A stretch of DNA of 64,000 nt from Bacteroidales bacterium (GTDB taxonomy: Bacteria > Bacteroidota > Bacteroidia > Bacteroidales > VadinHA17), in contig JAIPBU010000009.1 of assembly GCA_021738535.1 (NCBI GenBank), positions 1-64,000 on the forward strand, written 5' to 3'. The first letter of the stretch is position 1, and the number at the start of each line of letters is the position of its first letter. Of this stretch, positions 43,381 to 52,350 are shown one piece after another. The position numbers and the translations under genes are program-made. Below the pieces are notes generated by a model. The model saw nothing but the letters and a program-made list of their open reading frames with translations. It did not search any database and was not told where the DNA came from.

Positions 43381-44691
43381 CTAATATTCAGCAGTATAAG
43401 AAACAGGGTCAAGCGGAATGGGCAATGAATAGTCAAAAAGGTCTTTTTCAGGCCACTCCCCCGTATTCCGGATTATACCCGACATCAGCCTGTTTATATC
43501 AGTTGTGAACATTGAGCTTTTCCATGTACTCGTGTTAAGCAAAACGGCCCATAGAGTACCATCGGGCATCCTTTTGACCATGGCCGATGTTCCTGCAAAA
43601 GATCCCGTTCTCCACCAGTAACCGTTTGAGGTAGTAGCCTTCCACCCTACCGGGGCAAAACCATTTGACCTGTCCGTCATAAAGCGTACGGAAGAAGGCG
43701 GTAGAATATCGTCCCCGTTAATCCCATCAACTGACCTGACGAATTTCAGGAGATCGGCAGCAGTGGTTATCCATGCTCCTGCACCACCAAGGGCTCTGAC
43801 ATCATTACCACCATAAGGAGCAGGCAACATATTTCCTGTCCCATAAACAGACTCCTTCCTGATTGCATTTAATGGTTCATAATACCGGACTTCGTAAGGG
43901 TCACGATCGTAGTAAAGGTTATGGGCCAGTTCAAAATCATATATACCCAGGGGTTCAAAGATATTCTTACGGCAGTAATTATCGTAGTCCATTCCTGAAA
44001 CCTCTTCAATAACAAGACCAAGAATTGCATAGCCAAGATTCGAGTATGACCTGCCTGTTCCGGGAGTAAAATGTAAACGCTTATCCAGGGCGAAGCGAAC
44101 GATATCCCTTGTTGAAACGGGCAGTTCTTTATCCAGAAAATCTGCAACTACCTGGGGCATGAACATATGATCACCATATCTGTGGCGCCATCCTCCCTTG
44201 TGCGCAAGAAGGTGAGCAACGGTAATATCATTAGCTCTTTTATCGACGGGGTCATCAAAATACGGGTCCTGTAAAATACCGTCAACCCCAAAAACCCTGT
44301 CGTTAAGATTAATTTTACCCTCATCATGGAGCTTCATTATTGCAGTGGCCGTCACCAACTTTGAAATGCTTGCAATTCTGAACTTATGATATGGCTCAGC
44401 CTTTATCTTTCTTTCCCGGTCAGCCATCCCATATGCCCTGGCAAAAACCAGCCTGTTATCCTTTACAACGGCAACAGAGGCACCCCTGATATCCCAGTAT
44501 CTCATGAATCTCCTGAACGATCTGTTGATATTACTGAACTCTTCCTCTTCTGAATATTCATTCTTTATCCTTGCATTATCAAGAGTAAATTTTGGTTCAG
44601 GCAGACTGGTACCGCCTATTGAATCAGGATTATGATTCAACAGGGTCAGTACGACAATCAGGAATATATATCGAAAATACTTTGTATTCAT
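43381..44691 (-). CDS. Serine hydrolase of the beta-lactamase / class C family
   Basis: A 436-residue exported serine hydrolase. The ATG at 44691 gives the signal-like start MNTKYFRYIFLIVVLTLLN; an upstream open stretch is rejected. The SxxK motif is IASISKLVTATAIM, the YxN motif is RSYSNLGYAILGLV, and WWRTGSFAGTSAMV is the HTG-like third box. Relatives include D-alanyl-D-alanine carboxypeptidases, esterases and beta-lactamases. Large insertions and a long N terminus suggest a peptidase or esterase, not a true beta-lactamase. It probably acts in the periplasm. A TATTTTTG -7 box lies 19 bases upstream of its start. Confidence 0.87.
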   Translation of the reverse strand: MNTKYFRYIFLIVVLTLLNHNPDSIGGTSLPEPKFTLDNARIKNEYSEEEEFSNINRSFRRFMRYWDIRGASVAVVKDNRLVFARAYGMADRERKIKAEPYHKFRIASISKLVTATAIMKLHDEGKINLNDRVFGVDGILQDPYFDDPVDKRANDITVAHLLAHKGGWRHRYGDHMFMPQVVADFLDKELPVSTRDIVRFALDKRLHFTPGTGRSYSNLGYAILGLVIEEVSGMDYDNYCRKNIFEPLGIYDFELAHNLYYDRDPYEVRYYEPLNAIRKESVYGTGNMLPAPYGGNDVRALGGAGAWITTAADLLKFVRSVDGINGDDILPPSSVRFMTDRSNGFAPVGWKATTSNGYWWRTGSFAGTSAMVKRMPDGTLWAVLLNTSTWKSSMFTTDINRLMSGIIRNTGEWPEKDLFDYSLPIPLDPVSYTAEY

Positions 44692-44709
44692 CTTATAAAC
44701 TCTACGATA

Positions 44710-44717
44710 CAAAAATA
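44710..44717 (-). promoter_or_regulatory. -7 box upstream of serine hydrolase
   Basis: On the minus strand TATTTTTG followed by T fits the Bacteroidota TAnnTTTG element, with a TTTT 20 bases upstream that is one base off the -33 TTTG. It supports the ATG at 44691 as the true start. Confidence 0.5.
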
Positions 44718-44805
44718 ACAAAACTGAAATAAATGGTAAAAATGAAGTATTAACAATAAGCCCCTGAGGAGCTAAAGTTATTAACAAACAATTAATTAAG
44801 CCAGG

Positions 44806-45567
44806 TTAATGTAACCTGTGATAAACTCTATCCACAAGGTCCTTTAGTTCCGAAGGCACTGCTGCCCTTAAGCTGTCGAAGTCAGGCTTTGCCCTGGGCC
44901 TGCAGCGAAGGTCTGTTGCATCCTCAACAGGAGTCCTTGTTCCCTTGCCAAGGTAGGAAAACAACTTCCATGTTTCATCTTCCCTGAACAGTGGCTGCAG
45001 TTCAAGACCTATCAGGTCAAAAAGTACTGCAGGTACATGGTCGTTACCATGCTCGAGCTTTTGTACTTCCTCTTTAATCCATTCGTTTGACGCCAGATTA
45101 AGCATTATATCAACATTCTGAAACGCTGTTTTGATCTTTTCCGACTTCAATGAAGCAAATGCCTCGTAATCTCCCTCGTAGGCAGCTGAAGGAGGGTTAT
45201 CTATCCATTTCTCTGCGAAATGGTCCAGGAATCTGAAAGATGCCATATGGGCAAATGCATTCGCAAGCCATGTTATCTGGCGCGGATCCGTGTATATATT
45301 ACTCAGCACATGAGCATACTGATAAGCTACCTTTCCATAAGTCAGGTGACCCACTGTAAGTCCTATCTTGTAATGTTCCTCGACCAGTGGAGTATAAATT
45401 CTCATTCCATAATACAGATCATTTACTATCCATAATGGCTTATATCCCAATGGCGGAGCTGATGCCACCAGCCTGTCAAATTCAGCCGAAAGTTCATTTA
45501 TAACGGGAGAAATATTATTATTATAATCTTCTGAATCCCAAAGGTCAAGTTTTATTTTCCAGTTCAT
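44806..45567 (-). CDS. Unrecognised soluble helical protein
   Basis: A 253-residue protein without signal peptide or membrane segments. It is mostly helical, with a His/Trp-rich core (YGMRIYTPLVEEHYKIGLT, ANAFAHMASFRFLDHFAEKW) and a central KLEHGNDHVPAVLFDLIG stretch. The end is basic with Cys (DLRCRPRAKPD). I do not recognise a family. The several His and acidic residues could bind a metal, but no standard motif is clear. AAAGGAG abuts the ATG directly, too close to act as a normal Shine-Dalgarno site. It lies upstream of the serine hydrolase on the same strand, 114 bases away. Confidence 0.75.
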   Translation of the reverse strand: MNWKIKLDLWDSEDYNNNISPVINELSAEFDRLVASAPPLGYKPLWIVNDLYYGMRIYTPLVEEHYKIGLTVGHLTYGKVAYQYAHVLSNIYTDPRQITWLANAFAHMASFRFLDHFAEKWIDNPPSAAYEGDYEAFASLKSEKIKTAFQNVDIMLNLASNEWIKEEVQKLEHGNDHVPAVLFDLIGLELQPLFREDETWKLFSYLGKGTRTPVEDATDLRCRPRAKPDFDSLRAAVPSELKDLVDRVYHRLH

Positions 45568-45698
45568 CTCCTTTATGTTTATTATTAAAATCTCAGTTGC
45601 CTGCTAATATCAATATAAGGCTTTTTCACAGGATGTGCAAATTACAAAAATATTAGTTTAAAATACAAGATGCATAATCAGGGATTTTAAGCTTTTGC

Positions 45699-45706
45699 TA
45701 TATTTG
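45699..45706 (+). promoter_or_regulatory. -7 box upstream of the ankyrin-barrel gene
   Basis: TATATTTG followed by C matches the Bacteroidota -7 element. Transcription would begin near 45713, so the ATG at 45714 would be leaderless. This favours an inner ATG (45723 or 45738) as the true start. Confidence 0.55.
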
Positions 45707-45713
45707 CATATCT

Positions 45714-47159
45714 ATGTCCGTAATGATAATAAATAAAATGCATTTTCGTCTCTGCATCACGGCAATAATAATATCAGTCCTCTCACTCACTGCTGAGGGA
45801 CAGCAAAAAACTGTCATTATTGACACCTCAGACTACCTGCCCTACCCGGATTACATCAATACTAACCTTATGATAGCGTCATCCAAAGGGTACACCAGTG
45901 AGATACACCGCTTAATTAAACTTGGAGCTGATGTAAATGCCACAGACTTTGACAACATTAGTCCTTTGATATATGCAGTAGCCAATAACAATTTATCTAC
46001 TGCACAAGCCTTGCTCGATCATGATGCTGAAACTAATATTATAAGCAATAGCGGAGAAAGTGCCCTGCACATAGCAGCCAAAGAAAATATGCTTGAGATT
46101 GCTGAAGCCCTTATCAGGAGCGGAGCTGATACTGACATTGAAGATAAGCACGAGGCAAGCCCCCTGCACTATGCAAGTGCTTTTGGCTACCTGTATATGT
46201 CTGACCTTCTCATATATTATGATGCTGAAATTGACTACAGAGATAAAGAAGGAAATACTCCTTTATTATCGGCAGTTTATTCTGCAAAAGCTAATACTAC
46301 TGATCTGCTTATCCAATCCGGATCAAATCCTGACATTCCGGATAATGAAGGGTATACACCCCTGATAGTGGCGGCACAAAATAATGATACCCTTATTATG
46401 AGTCTTCTCCTTAAGGCAGGTGCAAATATTTATGCCACTAACGAATACAATTATGACCCCCTTACAATGGCAATCAGGAACAATAACCCTGAAGCCTGCC
46501 GGTATATTATCGACATGATTGATCCTGCTGTTTATAAAAAGAACAGTAAACTTTCACCTTCAACGGTTGCAAGGAAGTACTCCAGGAAAAAGATGCTGGA
46601 AGAACTTGCCAAAGCTGGTTTTAAGGAGTCTCCTAAGCTTAATTTTGACCAGGCAAGAATTGAAACAGGCTTCAAAACCGACATGCGTGATTTCTATGCG
46701 CGTCTTGGAGTGAGTTTTAAAGACCCCCTGCTCAAAATTATGATAAATGCAGGTTTTGAGATGAAACCTCTTTACAATAAAGTGCTTGTACAAACCTCAG
46801 AAGACTCATTTACACAATATTATGACAAGAGGTACGTATTATATGCCGGCGCCGGTAAATCATTCCTGATCATGGAAGATTATGATGATGGTAAACTTTT
46901 TGCTGACCTTAACCTTAATGTTGGCTACATGATGGCTGCCAGGTACAGAGGCACAAACATAAAACCCTCTGACAAATTCAGGCTGATGCCCGGAGTAAGA
47001 CTAAGATGGGATTCAGGCAGGATAGACATATTTGCCGGTTATGATTACATGAAGACCGGTCTGTACAGAATAGGCCCGGGTTGGTTTAGCCTTGGTGCAA
47101 GCTATGATATATATTTCGACAAGGCCCGGGGACCACAAAAACGAATTAAATGGTATTGA
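45714..47159 (+). CDS. Ankyrin-repeat protein with C-terminal beta-barrel
   Basis: An exported protein of 481 residues from the first ATG. ATGs at 45714, 45723 and 45738 are possible; the last gives MHFRLCITAIIISVLSLTAEGQ, a clean signal peptide, and suits the promoter position. Six to seven ankyrin repeats occupy roughly residues 45-300 (GADVNATDFDNISPLIYAVA, GESALHIAAKENMLEIAEAL, GNTPLLSAVYSAKANTTDLL, GYTPLIVAAQNNDTLIMSLL). From about residue 325 the sequence changes to alternating amphipathic strands (YVLYAGAGKSFLIMED, LFADLNLNVGYMMAARY, RIDIFAGYDYMKTGLYRIG, WFSLGASYDIYF) like an eight-strand outer-membrane barrel. A periplasmic ankyrin plus barrel is unusual. The gene overlaps a Cys-rich lipoprotein gene by ten bases. 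Confidence 0.8.
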   Translation: MSVMIINKMHFRLCITAIIISVLSLTAEGQQKTVIIDTSDYLPYPDYINTNLMIASSKGYTSEIHRLIKLGADVNATDFDNISPLIYAVANNNLSTAQALLDHDAETNIISNSGESALHIAAKENMLEIAEALIRSGADTDIEDKHEASPLHYASAFGYLYMSDLLIYYDAEIDYRDKEGNTPLLSAVYSAKANTTDLLIQSGSNPDIPDNEGYTPLIVAAQNNDTLIMSLLLKAGANIYATNEYNYDPLTMAIRNNNPEACRYIIDMIDPAVYKKNSKLSPSTVARKYSRKKMLEELAKAGFKESPKLNFDQARIETGFKTDMRDFYARLGVSFKDPLLKIMINAGFEMKPLYNKVLVQTSEDSFTQYYDKRYVLYAGAGKSFLIMEDYDDGKLFADLNLNVGYMMAARYRGTNIKPSDKFRLMPGVRLRWDSGRIDIFAGYDYMKTGLYRIGPGWFSLGASYDIYFDKARGPQKRIKWY

Positions 47160-47569
47160 AAAAGATACATATCAGCATTCTCCTGGCTTGCATGATACTC
47201 ATGACTGCATGTGAAGAATTGTACATCGTTGATTGCAGTCAGTGCGAAACAACAGAACCCACAACCTGCCTGCTTGAAATTCAGCTGGGTGAATCCAGGA
47301 GCTTCAACATAATCTATGATGTTACTATTTACCGCGGCAGAATTGAGGACGGTGTAATTATTGAAAACCTGCAGACCTCCGAATCCATCAATTATCCCGT
47401 AGCTCTAAACTCGGAATATACAGTAACATCTACCTTTACGGTTAATGGCAAGGAATACACAGCCATAGATGCTACCAGGCCAAAAGTGGACCTGATTACC
47501 GATATGTGCGAGGAAACCTGCTACTGGGTCTATAACAACAATGTTAACCTTGGTATCAAGTATTATTAA
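47150..47569 (+). CDS. Cys-rich lipoprotein, unknown function
   Basis: A 139-residue lipoprotein with lipobox MILMTACEE (Cys21). Eight residues later come paired Cys (VDCSQCETTEPTTC), and near the C terminus a second set (DMCEETCYW), so up to five further Cys could form disulfides. The middle is a beta-sandwich-like run (FNIIYDVTIYRGRIEDG, TVTSTFTVNGKEYTAI). No family is recognised. The ATG lies inside the last codons of the ankyrin-barrel gene, so the two are translationally coupled and probably act together at the outer membrane. Confidence 0.75.
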   Translation: MVLKKIHISILLACMILMTACEELYIVDCSQCETTEPTTCLLEIQLGESRSFNIIYDVTIYRGRIEDGVIIENLQTSESINYPVALNSEYTVTSTFTVNGKEYTAIDATRPKVDLITDMCEETCYWVYNNNVNLGIKYY

Positions 47570-47586
47570 GAATAAAATGTCAGTAT

Positions 47587-48801
47587 ATGGTTCATGCTTT
47601 TAAATACGGACACGGATATTTGAATTATGAAATACCTTCTGACCATAGTATAATAAACAGTAGTCCTCCGCCGGGCCATCCACACAGGAAAAACTTCTCA
47701 GAACAGCTTAGTTTCCTGCTTAAAAAAGATATCAAATCAGCCGGTATAATTGTATCAGATAAAACCAGGCTATGTGGGTATGACAGGTATCTCCCCTGGC
47801 TGCTTGATGAACTTCACAATAAAGGTATAAAAAAAGAAAATATCAGGTTCTACATTGCCTATGGGACACACCCGGCACAAAATACTGAAGAAAGTCTGAA
47901 GGCTTACGGCTATATTTTCAGAGAATATGAATTCATTCATCACAATTGTGATGATCTTACTTCTTTAATAACCCCGGGTAAAACGTCGAACAATACGCCC
48001 GTAAGCATAAGAAAGGATATATTTGAACATGATCAATTAATCCTGTTCGGCTCTGTTTCTCATCACTATTTTGCAGGTTACGGAGGCGGCAGAAAGCTAA
48101 TATTCCCCGGTCTTGCCGGCCGCGAGGCCATATATTCAAATCACAAGCTCTTTATTGATTTTGAAAACAGGTGTTTGAAAAAAGGATGTACCTCGGGCAG
48201 ACTTGCAGGTAACCCTGTAGCGGAAGACCTGCGTGAAGCAGATCGCTTCACACCGGATAAAATAATTATTAGTGCCCTGCTTAATCCTGATGGAGAAGTG
48301 AGTAGTTTTACCTTTGCATCATCCTATGATGAGTTCCTGGAAACATGTAATATTTATGATGAGCATTACCGCGTCCGCGATAACAGCAATTATGATAATG
48401 TAATAGCCAGTGCAGGAGGCTATCCTAAAGACATCAATTTCATACAGACTCATAAATCAGTGCACAATGCAGCATCTTTTGTAAAAGACGGAGGTAATTT
48501 ACTGATATTAAGTGAGTGCAATGACGGCATTGGCAAGGAAGAATTCCTTGATATATTCAAAGGAGATAAAGATGAGATATACGCTTCGCTCCAAAAACAC
48601 TATTCAGGTAATGGAGGCACAGCTTTATCTCTGGTATCAAAGACAGAAAGGATAAATATCAGCATGATTACATCCCTTAACCACAATACCTGCAGGCAGC
48701 TTGGCATCAGCAAGCTTTCAAAAAGCGAGGCACCGGGTTTTATCGAAGGGATGAAAGGCAATACAGCCATTATTGAAAATGCCAGTATCGTTTATAAATA
48801 A
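47587..48801 (+). CDS. LarA-like nickel-dependent racemase family protein
   Basis: A 404-residue protein of the lactate racemase LarA (DUF2088) family. The family's active-site stretches are visible: YIAYGTHPAQNTEE, then GSVSHHYFAGYGGGRKLIFPG with the His pair and the lysine that holds the nickel-pincer cofactor, and SNHKLFIDFE with the second His. It should racemise or epimerise a 2-hydroxy acid. The larB, larC and larE cofactor-synthesis genes are not in this window and must be elsewhere if it is active. It starts 17 bases after the Cys-rich lipoprotein and may share its transcript, although the link in function is unclear. Confidence 0.87.
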   Translation: MVHAFKYGHGYLNYEIPSDHSIINSSPPPGHPHRKNFSEQLSFLLKKDIKSAGIIVSDKTRLCGYDRYLPWLLDELHNKGIKKENIRFYIAYGTHPAQNTEESLKAYGYIFREYEFIHHNCDDLTSLITPGKTSNNTPVSIRKDIFEHDQLILFGSVSHHYFAGYGGGRKLIFPGLAGREAIYSNHKLFIDFENRCLKKGCTSGRLAGNPVAEDLREADRFTPDKIIISALLNPDGEVSSFTFASSYDEFLETCNIYDEHYRVRDNSNYDNVIASAGGYPKDINFIQTHKSVHNAASFVKDGGNLLILSECNDGIGKEEFLDIFKGDKDEIYASLQKHYSGNGGTALSLVSKTERINISMITSLNHNTCRQLGISKLSKSEAPGFIEGMKGNTAIIENASIVYK

Positions 48802-48859
48802 ATCTTTAACCTGCAGCCGGGAGTCTCGAGTTTGCCTGAGGAAAGTAAGTGATTCGAGC

Positions 48860-50431
48860 TCACCGTAAGGTAACCTTCATTCCCGTAGTGTCTTTGTAAT
48901 ACTCACGAAGCTGCTTCAGCCTTTCTGTTAACTCAGCCTGTATATCAGCATAATCAGGATCACCATAAACGCTTTTCATCTCCATGGGATCCTCCTCAAG
49001 ATCGTACATTTCCCACTCGTCAATATCCTTATAGAAATGAATTAGCTTGTACCTGTCAGTTTTAATACCATAGTGCCTCTTAACCATGTGCACGGCCGGG
49101 TATTCATAGTAATGGTAATAAAGGGCATCCCGCCATTCAACATCTTCGCCCTTAAGAAGAGGTAACATGCTTTCTCCCTGCATTTCATCAGGTATTTCAA
49201 CCCCGGCGGCATCCAGGAATGTTTCTGCATAATCAATATTCTGTACAAGCTTATCCGACCTGCTGCCGGCCTTAACCTGTCCCGGCCAGCTGACAATAAG
49301 TGGTGTGCTCATTGACTCTTCATACATAAACCTTTTATCGAACCAGCCATGCTCACCCAGGTAAAAGCCCTGGTCCGATGTATAAACGATTATAGTATTT
49401 TCCTCAAGTCCGTTATCCTCAACATAGTCGAGTATCCTGCCTACATTTTCATCCAGTGCTGCAATACATGCCATGTAGTCCTGCATATATCGCTGGTACT
49501 TAAACCTCATAAGATCTGTACTGTCCATACCAGGATATACTTCACTGAACTCCTCGTTCATTCTTCCATACACTTCTTTCCAGTGAGCCAGTTGTTCATC
49601 ATTATACCTGGCAAGTTTGCCTGTCAGTGCCCTGAAATCCCAGTTGTTCATTGCTTCAATGCCCAGGTCTGTCAGCACATCGGGATGTATTTTAATATCA
49701 CCAGCCATATTCATGTGGTGCAATACAGACATCTCTGCCTCTTCTGCGGCTGTGCCCCTGCCTTCATAATCATCAAACAGTGTTAGGGGTTCTTCAAACT
49801 CTTTGGATATAAAATCCTTGTAATACCTGTAGGGGGGCTCCCATTCACGGTGGGGTGCCTTATGCTGGTACATCAGCATAAACGGCCTGTCACTTTTCCT
49901 GCCGGACAGCCACTCAAGAGCCAGGTCTGTAATTATATCGGTAGTATAGCCTTCAATATTTTCTCTTCCTTCAGGTTTGATAAAAACAGGGTTATAATAA
50001 AAGCCCTGCCCAGGCAAAACCCTCCAGTAATCGAATCCCGTTGGTTGCGACCGCAGGTGCCATTTACCTATCATTGCGGTTTCATAGCCAGCTTCCTGCA
50101 TCAGTTTTGGAAAGGTAATCTGTGTACTATCAAAGGGATGGCCTGAATTGTCAATCTTCCCGTTTATATGGCTGTGCTTACCGGTCAGAATAACAGCCCG
50201 GCTGGGAGCACATATTGAATTACTCACATAAGCGTTTTCAAACAACATCCCCGCCTCCGCTATCCTGTCAATATTAGGAGTGGTATTCCTGTATGAACCA
50301 TAAGCACTTATAGCTTCCTGGGTATGATCATCTGCCATGATAAAGATAATATTCGGACGCTTATCCTGCTCAGAGCATGAAGCCAGCAATAATACGATAA
50401 TAACAAATACCGGGAATCTGATATTTTTCAT
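48860..50431 (-). CDS. Type I sulfatase, lipoprotein
   Basis: A 523-residue arylsulfatase-family protein with lipobox VLLLASCSEQ (Cys19). The metal-binding start is NIIFIMADDHTQE (Asp34-Asp35). The formylglycine site is Cys74 in SICAPSRAVILTG, the Cys-type consensus CxPSR, so it needs maturation by an anaerobic sulfatase-maturing or formylglycine-generating enzyme. ETAMIGKWHL and IIVYTSDQGFYLGEHG complete the active site. It is probably periplasmic or surface-anchored and acts on sulfated sugars. No other sulfated-glycan genes adjoin it. Confidence 0.92.
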   Translation of the reverse strand: MKNIRFPVFVIIVLLLASCSEQDKRPNIIFIMADDHTQEAISAYGSYRNTTPNIDRIAEAGMLFENAYVSNSICAPSRAVILTGKHSHINGKIDNSGHPFDSTQITFPKLMQEAGYETAMIGKWHLRSQPTGFDYWRVLPGQGFYYNPVFIKPEGRENIEGYTTDIITDLALEWLSGRKSDRPFMLMYQHKAPHREWEPPYRYYKDFISKEFEEPLTLFDDYEGRGTAAEEAEMSVLHHMNMAGDIKIHPDVLTDLGIEAMNNWDFRALTGKLARYNDEQLAHWKEVYGRMNEEFSEVYPGMDSTDLMRFKYQRYMQDYMACIAALDENVGRILDYVEDNGLEENTIIVYTSDQGFYLGEHGWFDKRFMYEESMSTPLIVSWPGQVKAGSRSDKLVQNIDYAETFLDAAGVEIPDEMQGESMLPLLKGEDVEWRDALYYHYYEYPAVHMVKRHYGIKTDRYKLIHFYKDIDEWEMYDLEEDPMEMKSVYGDPDYADIQAELTERLKQLREYYKDTTGMKVTLR

Positions 50432-50460
50432 TGGGTTGTTTTTTTTGAGATTTGTATTTT

Positions 50461-50477
50461 GAACGTATTATTCGTTC
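50461..50477. promoter_or_regulatory. Small dyad upstream of the sulfatase
   Basis: GAACG (50461-50465) and CGTTC (50473-50477) form a dyad around TATTATT, between the end of cdaA and the sulfatase start on the same strand. It could be an operator or the base of a small hairpin. The evidence is weak because the arms are only five bases. Confidence 0.3.
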
Positions 50478-50494
50478 CTGGTATGGAATAATAC

Positions 50495-51268
50495 TTAAAT
50501 AATTTCTTCAGACAATCTTTTCCTCAGGTTATTTGGTTTAACATTCTCCTCCACATCTCCCATCTGTGCAATTGATATCTTTCCTCTCTCTTCCGAAACA
50601 ACAATTACAATGCAGTCTGTTAACTCACTAATCCCGATGGCGGCACGGTGCCTCATACCAAACCTGGGGGGCAGGTTAGGGTTATCAGTTGCAGGCAGCG
50701 GACAGCGGGCAGCATAGATCTTTCCAGACTCTATCAGCACAGCTCCATCGTGCAGGGGACTATCTTTTACAAATATTGTTTTAAGCAGTTCTGCACTTAT
50801 TCGTGAATTGATTATCTCTCCACCTTCAGCGTACATCTCCAGTGTACTCCTCCGGGCAATAACTATCAGAGCCCCGTTCTTCGATTCAACCAGCCATTCA
50901 ACTCCCCTGATAATTTGCTCAATATCTGTTTGTTTCTGTCGCGAGGCAACAGATCCCCCGCTAAAAAAGCGCTCAATTGAGAAACTGCCACTTCCCATAT
51001 ACCGGCTTCCGAGCATGAGCAGGAATCGGCGTATCTCCTGTTGAAAAACAATGATCAGAATAATCACACCACCTCCAAATACTGCTGTCATAATAGAACT
51101 GATCAGCTCCATTTGCAGTAACTCTACAACCTTCCAGAAAAGATAAACAACGAAAATACCCATGAATATGGTGATCGCTGCCGAGCCCCTTATAAGCCTG
51201 TAAAGCTGGTAAAGGATAAAAGCTACCAGAACTATATCAATAATATCCAGGATTGTGATAGGTGGCAT
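50495..51268 (-). CDS. cdaA: Diadenylate cyclase (CdaA)
   Basis: A 257-residue membrane enzyme that condenses two ATP to cyclic di-AMP, a second messenger for potassium and wall homeostasis. Three N-terminal transmembrane helices (within about residues 8-80) precede the DisA_N domain. Its signature motifs are SPLHDGAVLIE (DGA) and RFGMRHRAAIGISE (RHR), followed by VVSEERGKISIA. It lies 52 bases downstream of folP in the same unit, a pairing I recall from other Bacteroidota. Confidence 0.94.
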   Translation of the reverse strand: MPPITILDIIDIVLVAFILYQLYRLIRGSAAITIFMGIFVVYLFWKVVELLQMELISSIMTAVFGGGVIILIIVFQQEIRRFLLMLGSRYMGSGSFSIERFFSGGSVASRQKQTDIEQIIRGVEWLVESKNGALIVIARRSTLEMYAEGGEIINSRISAELLKTIFVKDSPLHDGAVLIESGKIYAARCPLPATDNPNLPPRFGMRHRAAIGISELTDCIVIVVSEERGKISIAQMGDVEENVKPNNLRKRLSEEII

Positions 51269-51320
51269 AACTAATTTTTAGTATCGTTCAGACAAATGTA
51301 AAAAATATAAGTGAATAATA

Positions 51321-52160
51321 TTAGCAAGCTCCCGTACTGTTAAGCAATTTAATAGTCTGCACAGCCTCAGCCACATCATGAACCCTTATGATGGAGGCCC
51401 CTTTTACTAATGCAAGTGTATTTAGAACCACGGTACCTGTCAGGCTCCCGCCGGGATCAGTATCAAGGGTTTTCCATATTAATGATTTTCTTGACAATCC
51501 GGCAAGCAGCGGAAGATCAACAACTTTAAACCTTTCAAGTTCGTTAAGCAAACTGAAGTTATGTTTAATGGTCTTACCGAAACCAAAACCGGGGTCAATA
51601 ATAATATCATTGACACCTCTGAGAACAAGTTCATGCTTCCTGTCGGCAAACCACTTAATTATCTCTGCAAAAATATCCTCATAATGAGCTTTGTGCTGCA
51701 TGTCTGCAGGTGTTCCTTTCATATGCATAAGGATATAAGGAACATTATACTTTTGAATAATATCAAACATTGTATTGTCATAAGTTCCTCCATAGATATC
51801 GTTAATAATATCTACTCCGTAATCCCTGATAGCTATCTCTGCTATTGAAGACCGGAAGGTGTCCAGCGACAAAATAGCCCGGGGAAATTCTTTGCGTATC
51901 TTTTCAAGTGCAATCAGCACCCTGTCAAGTTCCTCTTCTTCACTTACTTCATCAGCGCCCGGCCGGGATGAATAAGCACCAACATCCAGAATGTCAGCAC
52001 CATCTTCAAGCATTGATTCTGCCCTCTTCAGAATATCACTATTGCTGCTCAGCCTGCTACCTTCATAGAATGAATCGGGTGTTATATTCAGGATACCCAT
52101 GACTCTTGGTTTATCCAGATCCATTAAATCCCCTCTGATATTAATTGTTTTTGCCATCAT
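51321..52160 (-). CDS. folP: Dihydropteroate synthase
   Basis: A 279-residue TIM-barrel enzyme that joins p-aminobenzoate to the pterin diphosphate in folate synthesis, the sulfonamide target. Signature motifs are RVMGILNITPDSFYEGSR, ADILDVGAYSSRPGAD and IIIDPGFGFGKTIKHN, with LLAGLSRKSLI and RVHDVAEAVQ near the end. ATGs at 52160 and 52157 are both good starts; the open stretch upstream begins at a TTG and is rejected. A TATTTTTGC -7 box lies 34 bases upstream. cdaA follows in the same unit, and tmk diverges. Confidence 0.94.
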   Translation of the reverse strand: MMAKTINIRGDLMDLDKPRVMGILNITPDSFYEGSRLSSNSDILKRAESMLEDGADILDVGAYSSRPGADEVSEEEELDRVLIALEKIRKEFPRAILSLDTFRSSIAEIAIRDYGVDIINDIYGGTYDNTMFDIIQKYNVPYILMHMKGTPADMQHKAHYEDIFAEIIKWFADRKHELVLRGVNDIIIDPGFGFGKTIKHNFSLLNELERFKVVDLPLLAGLSRKSLIWKTLDTDPGGSLTGTVVLNTLALVKGASIIRVHDVAEAVQTIKLLNSTGAC

Positions 52161-52193
52161 AAAAATAAATAAGCATTTTAGCTGTGTCACAGG

Positions 52194-52226
52194 CAAAAAT
52201 AATCTTTAAGAATTATTTATTCCAGA
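52194..52226 (-). promoter_or_regulatory. Probable promoter of folP-cdaA
   Basis: On the minus strand TATTTTTG (52201-52194) followed by C fits the -7 box, and TCTG 21 bases upstream is one base off the -33 TTTG. It places transcription start near 52187, upstream of the ATG at 52160. Confidence 0.55.
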
Positions 52227-52318
52227 ATAAGTAGTTGATTTTTCAAAGCCGTTAATATCTCTGCTGATACTGTTAGCTCTTTTAATTCAGCAGGGATATG
52301 AATAATTGCTTTACTTAT

Positions 52319-52326
52319 TATATTTG
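52319..52326 (+). promoter_or_regulatory. -7 box upstream of tmk
   Basis: TATATTTG followed by T matches the Bacteroidota -7 element, 24 bases upstream of the ATG at 52351. It supports that start over the earlier open codons at 52306. No clear -33 element is seen. Confidence 0.5.
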
Positions 52327-52350
52327 TATCTGGTAAAAAAACCATACAGA

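Noticed and set aside
47587-50431. Joint LarA-sulfatase operon
   Set aside because: The two genes are on opposite strands and converge, so they do not share a transcript.
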